Source: Burkholderia ubonensis subsp. mesacidophila
Lineage (GTDB): Bacteria; Pseudomonadota; Gammaproteobacteria; Burkholderiales; Burkholderiaceae
Assembly (NCBI RefSeq): GCF_002097715.1
Contig: NZ_CP020738.1
Coordinates: forward strand, 1,178,001 to 1,242,000
DNA length: 64,000 bases
Reading direction: 5' to 3'
In this document: piece by piece, positions 26,942 through 36,114 of the stretch
Position numbering within the stretch: position 1 is the first letter of the stretch
Layout: every line of letters begins with the position of its first letter
Program-made: the position numbers and the translations under genes
Notes under the pieces: model-generated
Database searches by the model: none
What the model saw: the letters and a program-made list of their open reading frames with translations, nothing else
Told to the model about the DNA's origin: nothing

Positions 26942-29900
26942 TCATTCCTGGGTCGCGCGTTCGGCCGCCGGTTCCGGCTCCGCGTCGTCCTCGCGCCGCT
27001 TGAACCAGGCGGTGAGCCGGTTCGACAACGTGTCGAGGTAGAGGTAGATGACGGGGGTGGTGAACAGCGTGAGCAGCTGACTGACGATCAGGCCGCCGAC
27101 CATCGAATAGCCGAGCGGCCGCCGCAGCTCCGAGCCCATCCCGGACGCGAAGATCAGCGGCAGCGCACCGAACAGCGCGGTCATCGTGGTCATCATGATC
27201 GGCCGGAAGCGCAGCAGGCATGCGTTGCGGATCGCCTCGAACGACGTCATGTTCTGCTCGCGCGTCGCGGCGATCGCGAAGTCGACCATCATGATCCCGT
27301 TCTTCTTCACGATGCCGATCAGCAGAATCACGCCGATCAGCGCGATCAGGTTGAAGTCGTACTTGAACAGCCACAGCGTCGCGATCGCGCCGACCCCCGC
27401 CGACGGCAGCGTCGACAGGATCGTCCACGGATGGATGAAGCTGCCGTACAGCGCGCCGAGCACCAGATACGCGACGATCAGCGCCGACACGATCAGGATC
27501 GGCATCGTCGCGAGCGTGCTCTGGAACGCCTGCGCGGTGCCCTGGAACGAACTGAGGATGGCGGGCGGCAGGTTGATGGCGGCCTGCGCGGCATCGACGG
27601 CGGCGGTCGCCTCGCCGAGCGACACGCCGGGCGCGAGGTTGAAGCTGATCGTCACCGACGGGAAGTGCGACTGGTGGTTGACCGACAGCGGCTGCACCGC
27701 GTCGGTGGTCCAGCGCGCGACCGACGACAGCGGCACCGGTTCCCCCGACGGCGATTTCAGGTAGAGCTTGTCGAGCGTCGACGGATCGCGCTGCAGCGAC
27801 GGCAGCGTCTCCATCACGACCTTGTAGGTTGCGAGCTGCGTGAAATACTGCCCGACCTGGCGCGAGCCGAACGCGTCGTAGAGCGTGCCGTCGATCGCCT
27901 GGGGCGTGAGTCCGTAACGCGCGGCCTGATCGCGGTCGATCTTGATGCTCAGCGCGGAGCCGTTGACCTGCTGGTCGCTCGCCACGTCGCGCAGTTGCGG
28001 CAGCTCGGACAGCCGCGCGAGCACGCGCGGCGCCCACGAGGTCAACAGGCCGACGTCGGCGCTCTGCAGCGTGAGCTGATACTGCGTGCGCGCGAGGCGC
28101 GCACCGATGATCACGTCCTGCGCGGCTTGCAGGTACATGCGCACGCCGGGCACCTTCGCGAACTGCGGGCGCAGGCGGCGAATCACCTCGTCGGCGGTCG
28201 CGTCGCGCTGGTCGCGTGGTTTCAGCGTGATGAACCAGCGGCCGTTGTTCACGGTCGTGCCCGCATAGGCGCTGCCGCCGACCGCCATCTGGCAGTGCTC
28301 GACGGCGGGATCGGCGCGGATGATCTCGGCGAGCGCCGCGGAGTGGCGCGCCATGTCCTCGACGGAAATCGTTTGCGACGCCTCCGAGATGCCGGTGAGC
28401 ACGCCCGTGTCCTGCTGCGGGAAGAAGCCTTTCGGAATGCCGATGTACAGGATCACCGACGCCGCGACCGATGCGAAGAACACGAGCAGCGTGACGAAGC
28501 GATGCCGGAGCGCCAGATCGAGCGCGCGCTCGTAGGCGGCCGCGACCCGCGCGAACGCGCGCTCGAACAGCCCGGGCCGGCGTTCGGGACGGCCGGCGGC
28601 GTGTCGCTGCGTGCGCAGCATGTAGGCGGCCATCATCGGCGTCAGCGTCAGCGAGACGAACGCGGACATGAGGATCGTCAGCGACAGCGTGACGGCGAAC
28701 TCGCGGAACATGCGGCCGATGATGCCGCTCATCAGCAGCAGCGGCAGCAGCACCGCGACGAGCGAGATGCTGATCGACGCAATCGTGAAGCTGGTTTCGC
28801 CGAGGCCCTTCAGCGCGGCCTGCAGCGGCCGTTCGCCCCGCTCGACGTGGCGCGTGATGTTCTCGACCATCACGATGGCGTCGTCGACCACGAACCCGAC
28901 CGCGATCGTCATCGCCATCAGCGAGATGTTGTCGAGACTGTAGCCGCAGGCCCACATCAGCGCGCATGCGCCGAACAGCGAGACGGGCACCGTGATGGCC
29001 GGGATGATCGTCGTGCGCGCGCTGCCGAGGAACGCATAGATCACGACGACGACAAGCACCACGTTCAGCAGCAGCGTCAGTTCGATGTCGAGCAGCGATG
29101 CGCGGATCGTCTGGGTCCGGTCGGCCAGCACGGCGAGCTTCAGCGACGGCGGCAGCGACGCCTGGAGCTCGGGAAGCCTGGCCTTGATCCGGTCGACGGT
29201 CGTGACGGTATTGGCGCCGGGTTTCTTGTAGATGCCGACCGAAATGGCGCGCTTGCCGTCGATCCACGCCGCGAGCGTGCTGTCCTCGGGCCCGAGCACC
29301 GCGCGGCCGATGTCGCGGATACGGATCGGCGCGGCGTCGCGGTACGCGACGATCGCGTCGTTCCACTGCGCCGGGGTGGTGAGCTGACCATCCGTGTAGA
29401 TCGTGTACGAACGCGACGTGCCGTTGAACACGCCCTTGGGATTTACGCCCGACAGGCCGGTGAGCGCGTGGCGGACTTCCTCCGACGACAGCCGGCGCGC
29501 GGCGAGCTTGACCGGATCGAGCTGGATGCGGATCGACGGTTTCTGCTGGCCGCCGATCGATACGCTGCCGACGCCGTCGATCTGGCTCAGGCTCTTCGTG
29601 AGCCGCGTCTCGACGTAGTCGTCGATCGTCGTCAGCGGCAGCGTGTCGGAGGTGGCGCCGAGCAGCAGGATCGGCGAGTCGGCCGGATTGACCTTCTGGA
29701 ACGTCGGCGGCGACGGCAGGTTCGACGGAAGCTGCGCGGCCGCCGCGTCGATCGCGGACTGCACGTCGTTGCCCGCGGCATCGATGCTGCGGTCGAGGCT
29801 GAACTGCAGCACGATCGACGTCGAGCTCAGCGTGCTCTGCGACGTCATCTGCGTGACGTACGGAATCTTCGAGAACTGCGTTTCGAGCGGCTGCGCGAGC

Positions 29901-30091
29901 GTCGACGCGACCGACACCGGATCGGCGCCGGGCAGCACGGCCGACACCTGGATGGTCGGGAACTCGACCTGCGGCAGCGGCGCGACGGGCAGCTGAAAAT
30001 ACGCGGCCACGCCCGCGAACAGGATGCCCGCCGTCATCAGGCAGGTGGCGATGGGGTACCGGATGAACACCGCGAACAGGTTCTTGCTCAT
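26942..30091 (-). CDS. RND efflux pump, inner-membrane HAE1 transporter (MdtC-like)
   Basis: A 1049-residue proton-driven multidrug pump. It has the RND layout of one N-terminal helix (residues 9-28), a large porter loop, helices 2-6, a second loop and six more helices. VGFVVDDAIVMVENI holds the proton-relay aspartates of helix 4, and the second half contains a repeat of the pattern. It resembles MdtB/MdtC (FPTIQVSAVLPGADP near the N-terminus). The start at 30091 is one base beyond the stop of the adaptor gene, so both are translated together. The outer-membrane channel may be the NodT protein at 39.2 kb. Confidence 0.93.
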   Translation of the reverse strand: MSKNLFAVFIRYPIATCLMTAGILFAGVAAYFQLPVAPLPQVEFPTIQVSAVLPGADPVSVASTLAQPLETQFSKIPYVTQMTSQSTLSSTSIVLQFSLDRSIDAAGNDVQSAIDAAAAQLPSNLPSPPTFQKVNPADSPILLLGATSDTLPLTTIDDYVETRLTKSLSQIDGVGSVSIGGQQKPSIRIQLDPVKLAARRLSSEEVRHALTGLSGVNPKGVFNGTSRSYTIYTDGQLTTPAQWNDAIVAYRDAAPIRIRDIGRAVLGPEDSTLAAWIDGKRAISVGIYKKPGANTVTTVDRIKARLPELQASLPPSLKLAVLADRTQTIRASLLDIELTLLLNVVLVVVVIYAFLGSARTTIIPAITVPVSLFGACALMWACGYSLDNISLMAMTIAVGFVVDDAIVMVENITRHVERGERPLQAALKGLGETSFTIASISISLVAVLLPLLLMSGIIGRMFREFAVTLSLTILMSAFVSLTLTPMMAAYMLRTQRHAAGRPERRPGLFERAFARVAAAYERALDLALRHRFVTLLVFFASVAASVILYIGIPKGFFPQQDTGVLTGISEASQTISVEDMARHSAALAEIIRADPAVEHCQMAVGGSAYAGTTVNNGRWFITLKPRDQRDATADEVIRRLRPQFAKVPGVRMYLQAAQDVIIGARLARTQYQLTLQSADVGLLTSWAPRVLARLSELPQLRDVASDQQVNGSALSIKIDRDQAARYGLTPQAIDGTLYDAFGSRQVGQYFTQLATYKVVMETLPSLQRDPSTLDKLYLKSPSGEPVPLSSVARWTTDAVQPLSVNHQSHFPSVTISFNLAPGVSLGEATAAVDAAQAAINLPPAILSSFQGTAQAFQSTLATMPILIVSALIVAYLVLGALYGSFIHPWTILSTLPSAGVGAIATLWLFKYDFNLIALIGVILLIGIVKKNGIMMVDFAIAATREQNMTSFEAIRNACLLRFRPIMMTTMTALFGALPLIFASGMGSELRRPLGYSMVGGLIVSQLLTLFTTPVIYLYLDTLSNRLTAWFKRREDDAEPEPAAERATQE

Positions 30092-30092
30092 G

Positions 30093-31319
30093 TCAGCGCG
30101 CACCCGTCGTGACCATGCTGCCGGAATCCCGCTCGTGCGGCACGTCGTCGGTCGTGTCCGCCCGCAACTCGACGGACGGCGCCGGCCGCATCGTCGCGGC
30201 GACGCGCGCGCCGCCCTGCAGCCGGTATTGACCCTGCACGACGACACGCTCGCCGACCTTCAGGCCGCTCGCGATGGCCGCGTATCCGAGCACGCGATGC
30301 GCGACCTTGACAGGCCGCAGCGCAACCTTGTCGCCGGCGCCGAGCACGTACACGAAGCTGCCTTCGGGGCCGATCTGGACCACATCGTCCGGCACGGCCG
30401 TCACGCCGCGCAGCACGTCGACGACGGTGCGAATCATGACCGACTGCCCCGGCCACAGCGCGCCGTCGGCGTTGTCGAATACCGCCTTCATCCGGATCAC
30501 GCCGCTGTTCGGATCGACCCGGTTCCCGATCGTGTCCAGACGCCCGTGCGAGAGCACCGTCGTGCCGTCGGTGCTGAGCGCGACGGCTTCGACCGGGCCG
30601 CGCCGCAGCGCCGCATGGATCGCCGGCAGCGCGTCCTGCGATGCCGAATACATCGCGGTGATCGGCGCCGTCGTCACGAGCGTGAGCAGGGCCGTGTCGT
30701 TGGCCTTGACGATATTGCCCTGATCGACGAGCCGGAAGCCGACGCGTCCCGTGATCGGCGCGCGCACCGTCGTGTAGTCGACGGACACGCGCGCGTTCTG
30801 CAGCGCGGCCTGGTCGCCGCGGATCTGCGCGCGCAATTCGTCGAAGCGGGCTTTTTGCGCGTCCAGCGCCTGCGTCGACGTCGCGTTCACCTCCGCGAGC
30901 TTTTGCTGGCGCTCGAGCTCGATGCGCGCATTCGCGAGCGTCGCCTGGTCCTGAGCGAGCCGCGCGGCCGCCTGATCGGCCTGTGCCTGGAACGCCCGTC
31001 GATCGATTTCGACCAGCACGTCGCCTTCGCGAACCTGCTGCCCTTCCTTGAAATGCACCTTGGTGATCTGCCCATCGACCTGGCTGCGCACGGTCACGTC
31101 GTAGAGCGGCGCGACGGCGCCCACGCCCGTCAGGTAAACCGGCATGTTCATTGTGCCGACCGTGGTCGCGGTGACGGGAATCGCCGCGTCGGCCGGCTTC
31201 GCGGCCTGCGCGTTCGCAGGGGTGGAGGGCTTGACGAACCACGCGAGCAGCGTGACCGAAACGAGAAATGTCGATGCGTACGCAATGAACTTACGGCGCG
31301 TGGCGAAAGGCATGGGCAT
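30093..31319 (-). CDS. RND periplasmic adaptor (membrane fusion protein)
   Basis: A 408-residue MdtA-type adaptor. A single hydrophobic anchor lies near residues 12-30. The lipoyl-like segment VRSQVDGQITKVHFKEGQQV (about residues 78-97) is followed by a coiled-coil hairpin rich in Gln, Ala and Arg (about 110-170), and then beta-barrel and membrane-proximal domains. It bridges the inner pump and an outer-membrane channel. It is the first gene of the pump operon. Confidence 0.93.
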   Translation of the reverse strand: MPMPFATRRKFIAYASTFLVSVTLLAWFVKPSTPANAQAAKPADAAIPVTATTVGTMNMPVYLTGVGAVAPLYDVTVRSQVDGQITKVHFKEGQQVREGDVLVEIDRRAFQAQADQAAARLAQDQATLANARIELERQQKLAEVNATSTQALDAQKARFDELRAQIRGDQAALQNARVSVDYTTVRAPITGRVGFRLVDQGNIVKANDTALLTLVTTAPITAMYSASQDALPAIHAALRRGPVEAVALSTDGTTVLSHGRLDTIGNRVDPNSGVIRMKAVFDNADGALWPGQSVMIRTVVDVLRGVTAVPDDVVQIGPEGSFVYVLGAGDKVALRPVKVAHRVLGYAAIASGLKVGERVVVQGQYRLQGGARVAATMRPAPSVELRADTTDDVPHERDSGSMVTTGAR

Positions 31320-31429
31320 GCGAATGGGCGTGCAAATGAATGTAGCCCGCGACGCGACGCCGGGAGGCGCCGCTTCGACGGGCGGAAGCGGATGGAAGGT
31401 CGGGTGGCCGTGTCACGGGTCACGCGATG

Positions 31430-32461
31430 TCACTGGGTCCAGCGGTCGGTGGTCGCGAAGAAGTCCGGAATCGGATGGTGGGTATGCTCGGCAAGCGCGC
31501 GCTCGTAGATGTGCATGGCGACCGCGAGGTCCAGCACGCCGAGCCCGAACGGCGAGAAGATCGTCGGTTTGCCGGGGTCGACGCGCAGCTCGCCCAAGAG
31601 GCTCTGACCGATCGTGCCGGAGACGAAGTCGCGATGGCCGTAGCGCTGTTCGGCGAGGTGCGGCGACGTATTCGCCTTCATGCAATGGTCGACGTCGTCG
31701 AACACGTTGTTCGCCGTGAGCAGCGTTTCGGGCGGCAGATCGCGCAACGATACGTTCAGGACGAGCTGTGACGGCGTAAAGCGCCGTTCGACCGGAATCC
31801 ACGGTGCGCCGGCCGTCGTCGCGAGCACGACGAGGTCGGCATCGAGCGCCTCGTCGCGGGTGCCGACGCGGACCGGGTAGGCGCCGCGCGCGGAGAGGTT
31901 GCGCGCGAACGTCGCAGCATGGTCGGGCGACAGGTCGTGCACGCACACGTCGTCGAACTGCCAGCCGGCGGCCTTGAAGTAATCGACGATCGTGCTCGCG
32001 ATCAGACCGCCGCCGATCACGCCGAGCCGGCGCGCCCGCCGCTCGCGCGGCCCGAGTTGGCCGGCCGCGAGCACGGCCGACGCCGCGGTGCGGGCCGAAC
32101 TGATTTGCGAGGCTTCCAGGCAGGCGAACGGATAGCCGGTCTCGTAATCGTTGAGCACGATGACCGCGGACGCGCGCTGCAGGTTCGATTCGATGTTGCG
32201 CGGATAGCTGCCGATCCACTTGATGCCCGAGACGCTGGTCGCGCGATCGGCGTCGCGGATTGCGGCGGGCAGCGCGATGATCCGGGCTTCCGGCTTGTCG
32301 TCGAAGCGCAGGAAGTAGCTGTCCGGATTGTTCGTGCCGCCGAGCTGATGCAGCCGGTAGCATTGCGCGACGATGTCGATGATGTCGGATTTCGACTTCG
32401 AGAGCAGGGCGGCGATATAGCCGCCGCCGATGACGCTGAAGCCACGCTGCGGGTTAGGCAT
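31430..32461 (-). CDS. sbnB: N-(2-amino-2-carboxyethyl)-L-glutamate dehydrogenase, SbnB-like
   Basis: A 343-residue NAD-dependent enzyme of the ornithine cyclodeaminase/mu-crystallin family, with LGVIGGGLIA as the dinucleotide-binding loop (about residues 144-153). In staphyloferrin B synthesis SbnB oxidatively splits the SbnA product into L-2,3-diaminopropionate and 2-oxoglutarate. The gene overlaps the SbnA-like gene by 8 bases, the same pairing as in sbnAB. Here the diaminopropionate would feed the second A domain of the monobactam NRPS. Lysine or ornithine cyclodeamination is the alternative, but the context argues against it. Confidence 0.88.
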   Translation of the reverse strand: MPNPQRGFSVIGGGYIAALLSKSKSDIIDIVAQCYRLHQLGGTNNPDSYFLRFDDKPEARIIALPAAIRDADRATSVSGIKWIGSYPRNIESNLQRASAVIVLNDYETGYPFACLEASQISSARTAASAVLAAGQLGPRERRARRLGVIGGGLIASTIVDYFKAAGWQFDDVCVHDLSPDHAATFARNLSARGAYPVRVGTRDEALDADLVVLATTAGAPWIPVERRFTPSQLVLNVSLRDLPPETLLTANNVFDDVDHCMKANTSPHLAEQRYGHRDFVSGTIGQSLLGELRVDPGKPTIFSPFGLGVLDLAVAMHIYERALAEHTHHPIPDFFATTDRWTQ

Positions 32462-33443
32462 TTTCCAGGTTCTCCATGTTCTGATTCAGGCATTCGCGCC
32501 AGGTGTCGCCGTAGGTGTGGTCGCACCACGCATCGTTGTAGACGGTATCGACGTAGGCGCCGCCGAGATCCGGCGCGATGGCGACGATCGTCGCGTCCCG
32601 CGGCAACTCGGCCGCCAGCCGCCTGACGGCGGCGAGCACGGTGCCGGTCGATGCGCCGCAGAGGCCGCCGTAGCGGTGCGCGAGATCCCGGCACGCGGCA
32701 ACCGTCTCCGGCTCGGGAATCTGCACGAGCCGGTCGAGCCGGCTGCCGTCGAAGAAATGCGGCATCACGCTGGCGCCGAGGCCCGGAAGGTGGCGACGGC
32801 CGCCGGGCGATCCGAACGTGACGGAGCCGACGGAATCGACGGCGATCAGCCGAGTGTCGGGCGAGTGGCGGCGGAAGAAATCGACGCAACCCATCAGCGT
32901 GCCGGTCGTGCCGGCGCCGATGAACAGATAGTCGACGCGATCGAACTCCTCGTGGATCGAGCGTGCCGTCATCTCGGCGTGCACGGCGGGATTGGCCGCA
33001 TTCTGATACTGATTGAGCCAGATCAGCTCCGGATCGCGCTCGAGCGCGTCGCGGATATAGGCGAGACGATTGCCGAGAAAGCCGCCATGCTCGTCGCGCC
33101 GGTCGATCACGATCACCTCGGCGCCGAACGCGCGCATGGTTCCGATGGCCTGCTGGCTCGTGTTCGCGTCGACGACGCAGGTGAAGCGATAACCGCGCGC
33201 AGCGGCGATCATGCTTAACGACAAGCCAAGGTTTCCCGAACTCGACTCGATCATCTTGCGTGAGGTGCGCAGGCGGCCATGCTGCTCGGCGTCGCGAATC
33301 AGCGCCTGCGCCGTTTTGATCTTGATCGAACCGCCCGGATTAAGTCCTTCAATCTTCAAATAAACATCCCTGCCCGCCGAAAAATCATCGAGCAGCAAGA
33401 ATATTCTGTCGTTGACTATCTGTTCGATTGACCTGAATTTCAT
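32454..33443 (-). CDS. sbnA: PLP-dependent N-(2-amino-2-carboxyethyl)-L-glutamate synthase, SbnA-like
   Basis: A 329-residue fold-type II PLP enzyme of the cysteine synthase family. The Schiff-base lysine is K41 in NPGGSIKIK, and SSGNLGLS is the carboxylate loop. SbnA-type enzymes replace the phosphate of O-phosphoserine with glutamate nitrogen. The overlapping SbnB-like gene downstream supports this over an ordinary cysteine synthase role. The product pair yields 2,3-diaminopropionate, the monobactam ring precursor. Confidence 0.88.
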   Translation of the reverse strand: MKFRSIEQIVNDRIFLLLDDFSAGRDVYLKIEGLNPGGSIKIKTAQALIRDAEQHGRLRTSRKMIESSSGNLGLSLSMIAAARGYRFTCVVDANTSQQAIGTMRAFGAEVIVIDRRDEHGGFLGNRLAYIRDALERDPELIWLNQYQNAANPAVHAEMTARSIHEEFDRVDYLFIGAGTTGTLMGCVDFFRRHSPDTRLIAVDSVGSVTFGSPGGRRHLPGLGASVMPHFFDGSRLDRLVQIPEPETVAACRDLAHRYGGLCGASTGTVLAAVRRLAAELPRDATIVAIAPDLGGAYVDTVYNDAWCDHTYGDTWRECLNQNMENLENA

Positions 33444-33553
33444 GTCGTACCCGCGAATCGTAGTTAACCGAGAACGGCGAAAACAATTAACCGTTCACGT
33501 GAAGGCGATATTGCTTTCACGTTGGGCGAATCGATGCCGATTAAGAGGCAGGT

Positions 33554-33982
33554 TTATATGTTTCTGAGGGTTTGCAGTGAATAATTGCAGGTAAGTTTTA
33601 CTTCTTCCGGAATGATGTGGCGGGTTGATTTTGCCGGATACAGGCGGCCGGTCAGTCCCCGGTTAATAACTTCTTCCGGCGTGACCAATTGATCTTCACG
33701 GCGTGATTCGAGCGCGACGTCGGAATACGACAGCAGCAGGCATGGCACGCGTGCAAAGCCGTGGGCCAGCGCAAAAGCATGCCGGTGATGTCCGTCCATG
33801 ACGATCAGCGATGTACGTTCGACGAGAATCGGCTCCTGCCAGACGCCGTCGGCGAGTATGCGGTCGCCCACTTCCCGCAGACGGGAAGCAAGTATCTCTT
33901 CGGTCGGCCGAAGGATGTCCGGCGGCAGCAGGACCACGCTGCGGCACGCCGCGCCTGCACGTCGATGAACCTCGGAATTCAT
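33554..33982 (-). CDS. ParB/SbnI-like protein, putative free-serine kinase
   Basis: A 142-residue protein with a ParB/sulfiredoxin-like core: DGVWQEPILV, VMDGHHRHAFAL and a conserved C-terminal segment. SbnI, which shares this fold and genomic setting, phosphorylates L-serine to make O-phosphoserine for SbnA. This protein is much shorter than SbnI (about 254 residues), so it may be only the catalytic core. I chose the start at 33982 because AAAGG lies six bases upstream; upstream ATGs at 34069 and 34093 lack such sites. It heads the sbnA/sbnB-like operon. Confidence 0.65.
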   Translation of the reverse strand: MNSEVHRRAGAACRSVVLLPPDILRPTEEILASRLREVGDRILADGVWQEPILVERTSLIVMDGHHRHAFALAHGFARVPCLLLSYSDVALESRREDQLVTPEEVINRGLTGRLYPAKSTRHIIPEEVKLTCNYSLQTLRNI

Positions 33983-34582
33983 GTCGCGCCTTTCTACTGT
34001 AGCTATTGCTTCCAACGCGATCGCGACGGCCCGATCCAGGGTCTCGCAGTCCTCGCAGCTCGGTGACATGCCGGCTGTCCCGCGTTCTCTCATACGTCGG
34101 GATGCCGGCGAATATGTACTGTGTACTGATCCGGGCCCACATACTGGGAAACGGCGGCCGAATCACCCTGCGTGTCTCACTGTCTCGTTGCCTCGGTCAC
34201 GCGGGCCGACACATTCAACAGCACCTGTTCGAATCTGTCAATGAAATGAACGTACAAATTCATTGTGCCGTGCAATATGGCTCTTTTATTACATGGCTTC
34301 CTGTCTTGTTTGGCGTGTTTCCGCAATCGTTTTAGCATGACTTTTCATCGAGAATCGCGTCGGCGCCGAGGAGGGGGCAGGTCCGGCGTTGCTGCTTTTC
34401 TTATGAATTGCAACGATAAGCACTTGTGTATCCGGAATAAGTCGTGTACAAAATCAACTGTTTTAAAAAAGGCACCACCGTCCAGCCGTGCGCGTGGGCC
34501 TGAAAAGATCAAAATCGACGTTCCGAGGATGCGCGCGAACCATGCGTTTCGCGTGCTTGTGTCGAAAATAACTAAATGATGG
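33983..34582. other. Divergent regulatory region of the monobactam cluster
   Basis: A 600-base region of lower GC between the diaminopropionate operon (minus) and the PAPS/NRPS operon (plus). It contains copy B of the conserved element. An open frame of 104 codons (34265-34579, plus) overlaps the element but has no recognisable motif or ribosome site. I take the region as a promoter region. Confidence 0.5.
34382..34458 (+). promoter_or_regulatory. Conserved upstream element, copy B
   Basis: CTTATGAAT (34400-34408), ACTTG (34422-34426), GGAATAAG (34434-34441), TGTA and AAATCAAC (34451-34458) repeat the boxes of 12091-12173 in order. Spacing between the first and GGAATAAG boxes is the same 34 bases, with one base added before the last box. 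It lies about 125-180 bases upstream of the APS-kinase gene, a sensible distance for an activator site. The perfect dyad of copy A is only partly kept here. Confidence 0.5.
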
Positions 34583-36067
34583 ATGTCCATGAGAGAGCAT
34601 AGACGCGGCATTCCCTTCATTCGCTCGTGCCATGAATTCCTGCGCGCTTCGGACCTGCCGATCGCGGCAATGAACGGCATGCGCCGCGCCATCGCGCCCA
34701 CCCATCGCGTGCTGGATGCGAGCGGCGCCGGAGCGGCCGGTCTGCTCGCGCTGCGTTACGGCGCGGAGCGGGTCGTGGTGCTGGCCGGGGACGATACGCC
34801 GTCGGTCCGGCCGGGCGCGGCGCAAGGCGGCCTCGATGGCCGGCTGACGTTCGCCGACGCCGAACGGGCCGCCTCGCTCGCCACGCAGGGAGAGCGTTTC
34901 GACGTCGTGCTCGGCCCGATGGCGGCGGGCGGCTTCCGGCTCGATCTGCATTACGGCCCGCGGCTCGACGACATCGCCCGCCGCTACGGAACGGCGCGCG
35001 CCACGGTCCTGCCGAGCGGGGTTCGCTACAGCGCGCAGCTCGTCGAGTGGAGCGAAGCGGCGCGGCTCGATGCGGATGTCGCATTGCGCACGCGCGATCT
35101 CGGATCGCGTTACGCGGTCGATTTCGAACCGGTGCTCGAGCAACTGGCCGGCACGGCCGACGCATTCGGCCAGGTGCGCGGCGACCGGCTGCGCGCGCTG
35201 AGCGAGCCGCTGCCGTTTCTGACCTGTCATCCCGGCCAGCACGCCGAGGCGCCCGCGATTCCCGCGCATGTCTCGCTGACCGCTTCGCAGCGCGGCCGTG
35301 TCGATGGCGTCGTGTGGATCCAGGAGCTGGTCCACGACGGCATCGTGATCGGACGTGCGCGAGGATGCAGCTGGCTCGCGAGTCGCGTCGAGCTCGACGA
35401 GGGCGGCACGATCGACGTGCCGGTCGCCGACCTCGCGCACGCCGTGCCGTTCGAGGACGGCGAGGCCGCACCCTGGCTTGCGCCGTCCGCGCGTGTCGCG
35501 GCCGACGCCGCGCCGCTGGTGTTCTGGCTCACCGGCATTTCGGGCGCCGGCAAGACGACCATCGCGACGCGCTTCAAGCAGCATGCCGACACGCGCGGCT
35601 GGCCTGTCACCGTGCTCGACGGCGATGCATTGCGTGGCGGCCTCAACGCGGATCTCGGCTTTTCCGACGCCGATCGCGCGGAGAACGTGCGGCGCATCGC
35701 CGAGGTCGCGGCATTGATGGCCGAAACGGGGCGCATCGTCGTCGTGTCGTGCATCTCGCCGAAACAGGCATTCCGCGACCTGGCGCGCGCCATCATCGGC
35801 GCCGAACGCTTCGTCGAAGTGTTCGTCGATGCGCCGGCCGCGGTCGCCGAGGCGCGCGATCCGAAGGGACTCTATCGCCGTGCGCGCGCCGGACTGATCA
35901 CGTCTTTCACGGGGATCGATTCGGGCTACGAACCGCCGCGCGATCCGCAGATTCACGTCGATACGACTGCACTGGACGTCGAGGGCGCGGTACGGATGCT
36001 GTGCCGCCACTACGACGACCTCCACCGGCCAGCCGCGCGCGCCGACGACGCCGAAGTCGTCGCCTGA
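34583..36067 (+). CDS. Methyltransferase-like domain fused to adenylylsulfate (APS) kinase
   Basis: A 494-residue two-part protein. The C-terminal part (about 310-485) is a CysC-type APS kinase with Walker A GISGAGKT at 318-325, LDGDALRGGLN and SCISPKQAFRD, and would make PAPS from APS. The N-terminal part (about 1-290) resembles the Rossmann core and barrel of arginine-methyltransferase-like proteins, with a degenerate SAM loop (VLDASGAGAAG). I know no standard enzyme with this fusion. PAPS supply for the sulfotransferases downstream is the clear role. The start could also be ATG 34589. Confidence 0.85.
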   Translation: MSMREHRRGIPFIRSCHEFLRASDLPIAAMNGMRRAIAPTHRVLDASGAGAAGLLALRYGAERVVVLAGDDTPSVRPGAAQGGLDGRLTFADAERAASLATQGERFDVVLGPMAAGGFRLDLHYGPRLDDIARRYGTARATVLPSGVRYSAQLVEWSEAARLDADVALRTRDLGSRYAVDFEPVLEQLAGTADAFGQVRGDRLRALSEPLPFLTCHPGQHAEAPAIPAHVSLTASQRGRVDGVVWIQELVHDGIVIGRARGCSWLASRVELDEGGTIDVPVADLAHAVPFEDGEAAPWLAPSARVAADAAPLVFWLTGISGAGKTTIATRFKQHADTRGWPVTVLDGDALRGGLNADLGFSDADRAENVRRIAEVAALMAETGRIVVVSCISPKQAFRDLARAIIGAERFVEVFVDAPAAVAEARDPKGLYRRARAGLITSFTGIDSGYEPPRDPQIHVDTTALDVEGAVRMLCRHYDDLHRPAARADDAEVVA

Positions 36068-36114
36068 CGCGCGTTCGCCCCGAACGACATCGACAGCTCA
36101 TAGCGAGACACACG

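Noticed and set aside
25713..29366. A single 1217-codon minus-strand protein joining the beta-lactamase to RND pump sequence
   Set aside because: The part upstream of 26735 is an out-of-frame shadow of the pump gene; the beta-lactamase has its own start and signal peptide.
34265..34579. A 104-codon gene in the divergent promoter region
   Set aside because: No ribosome site or motif; similarity to the 12.1 kb region is limited to the DNA boxes, and the middle codons are not conserved.
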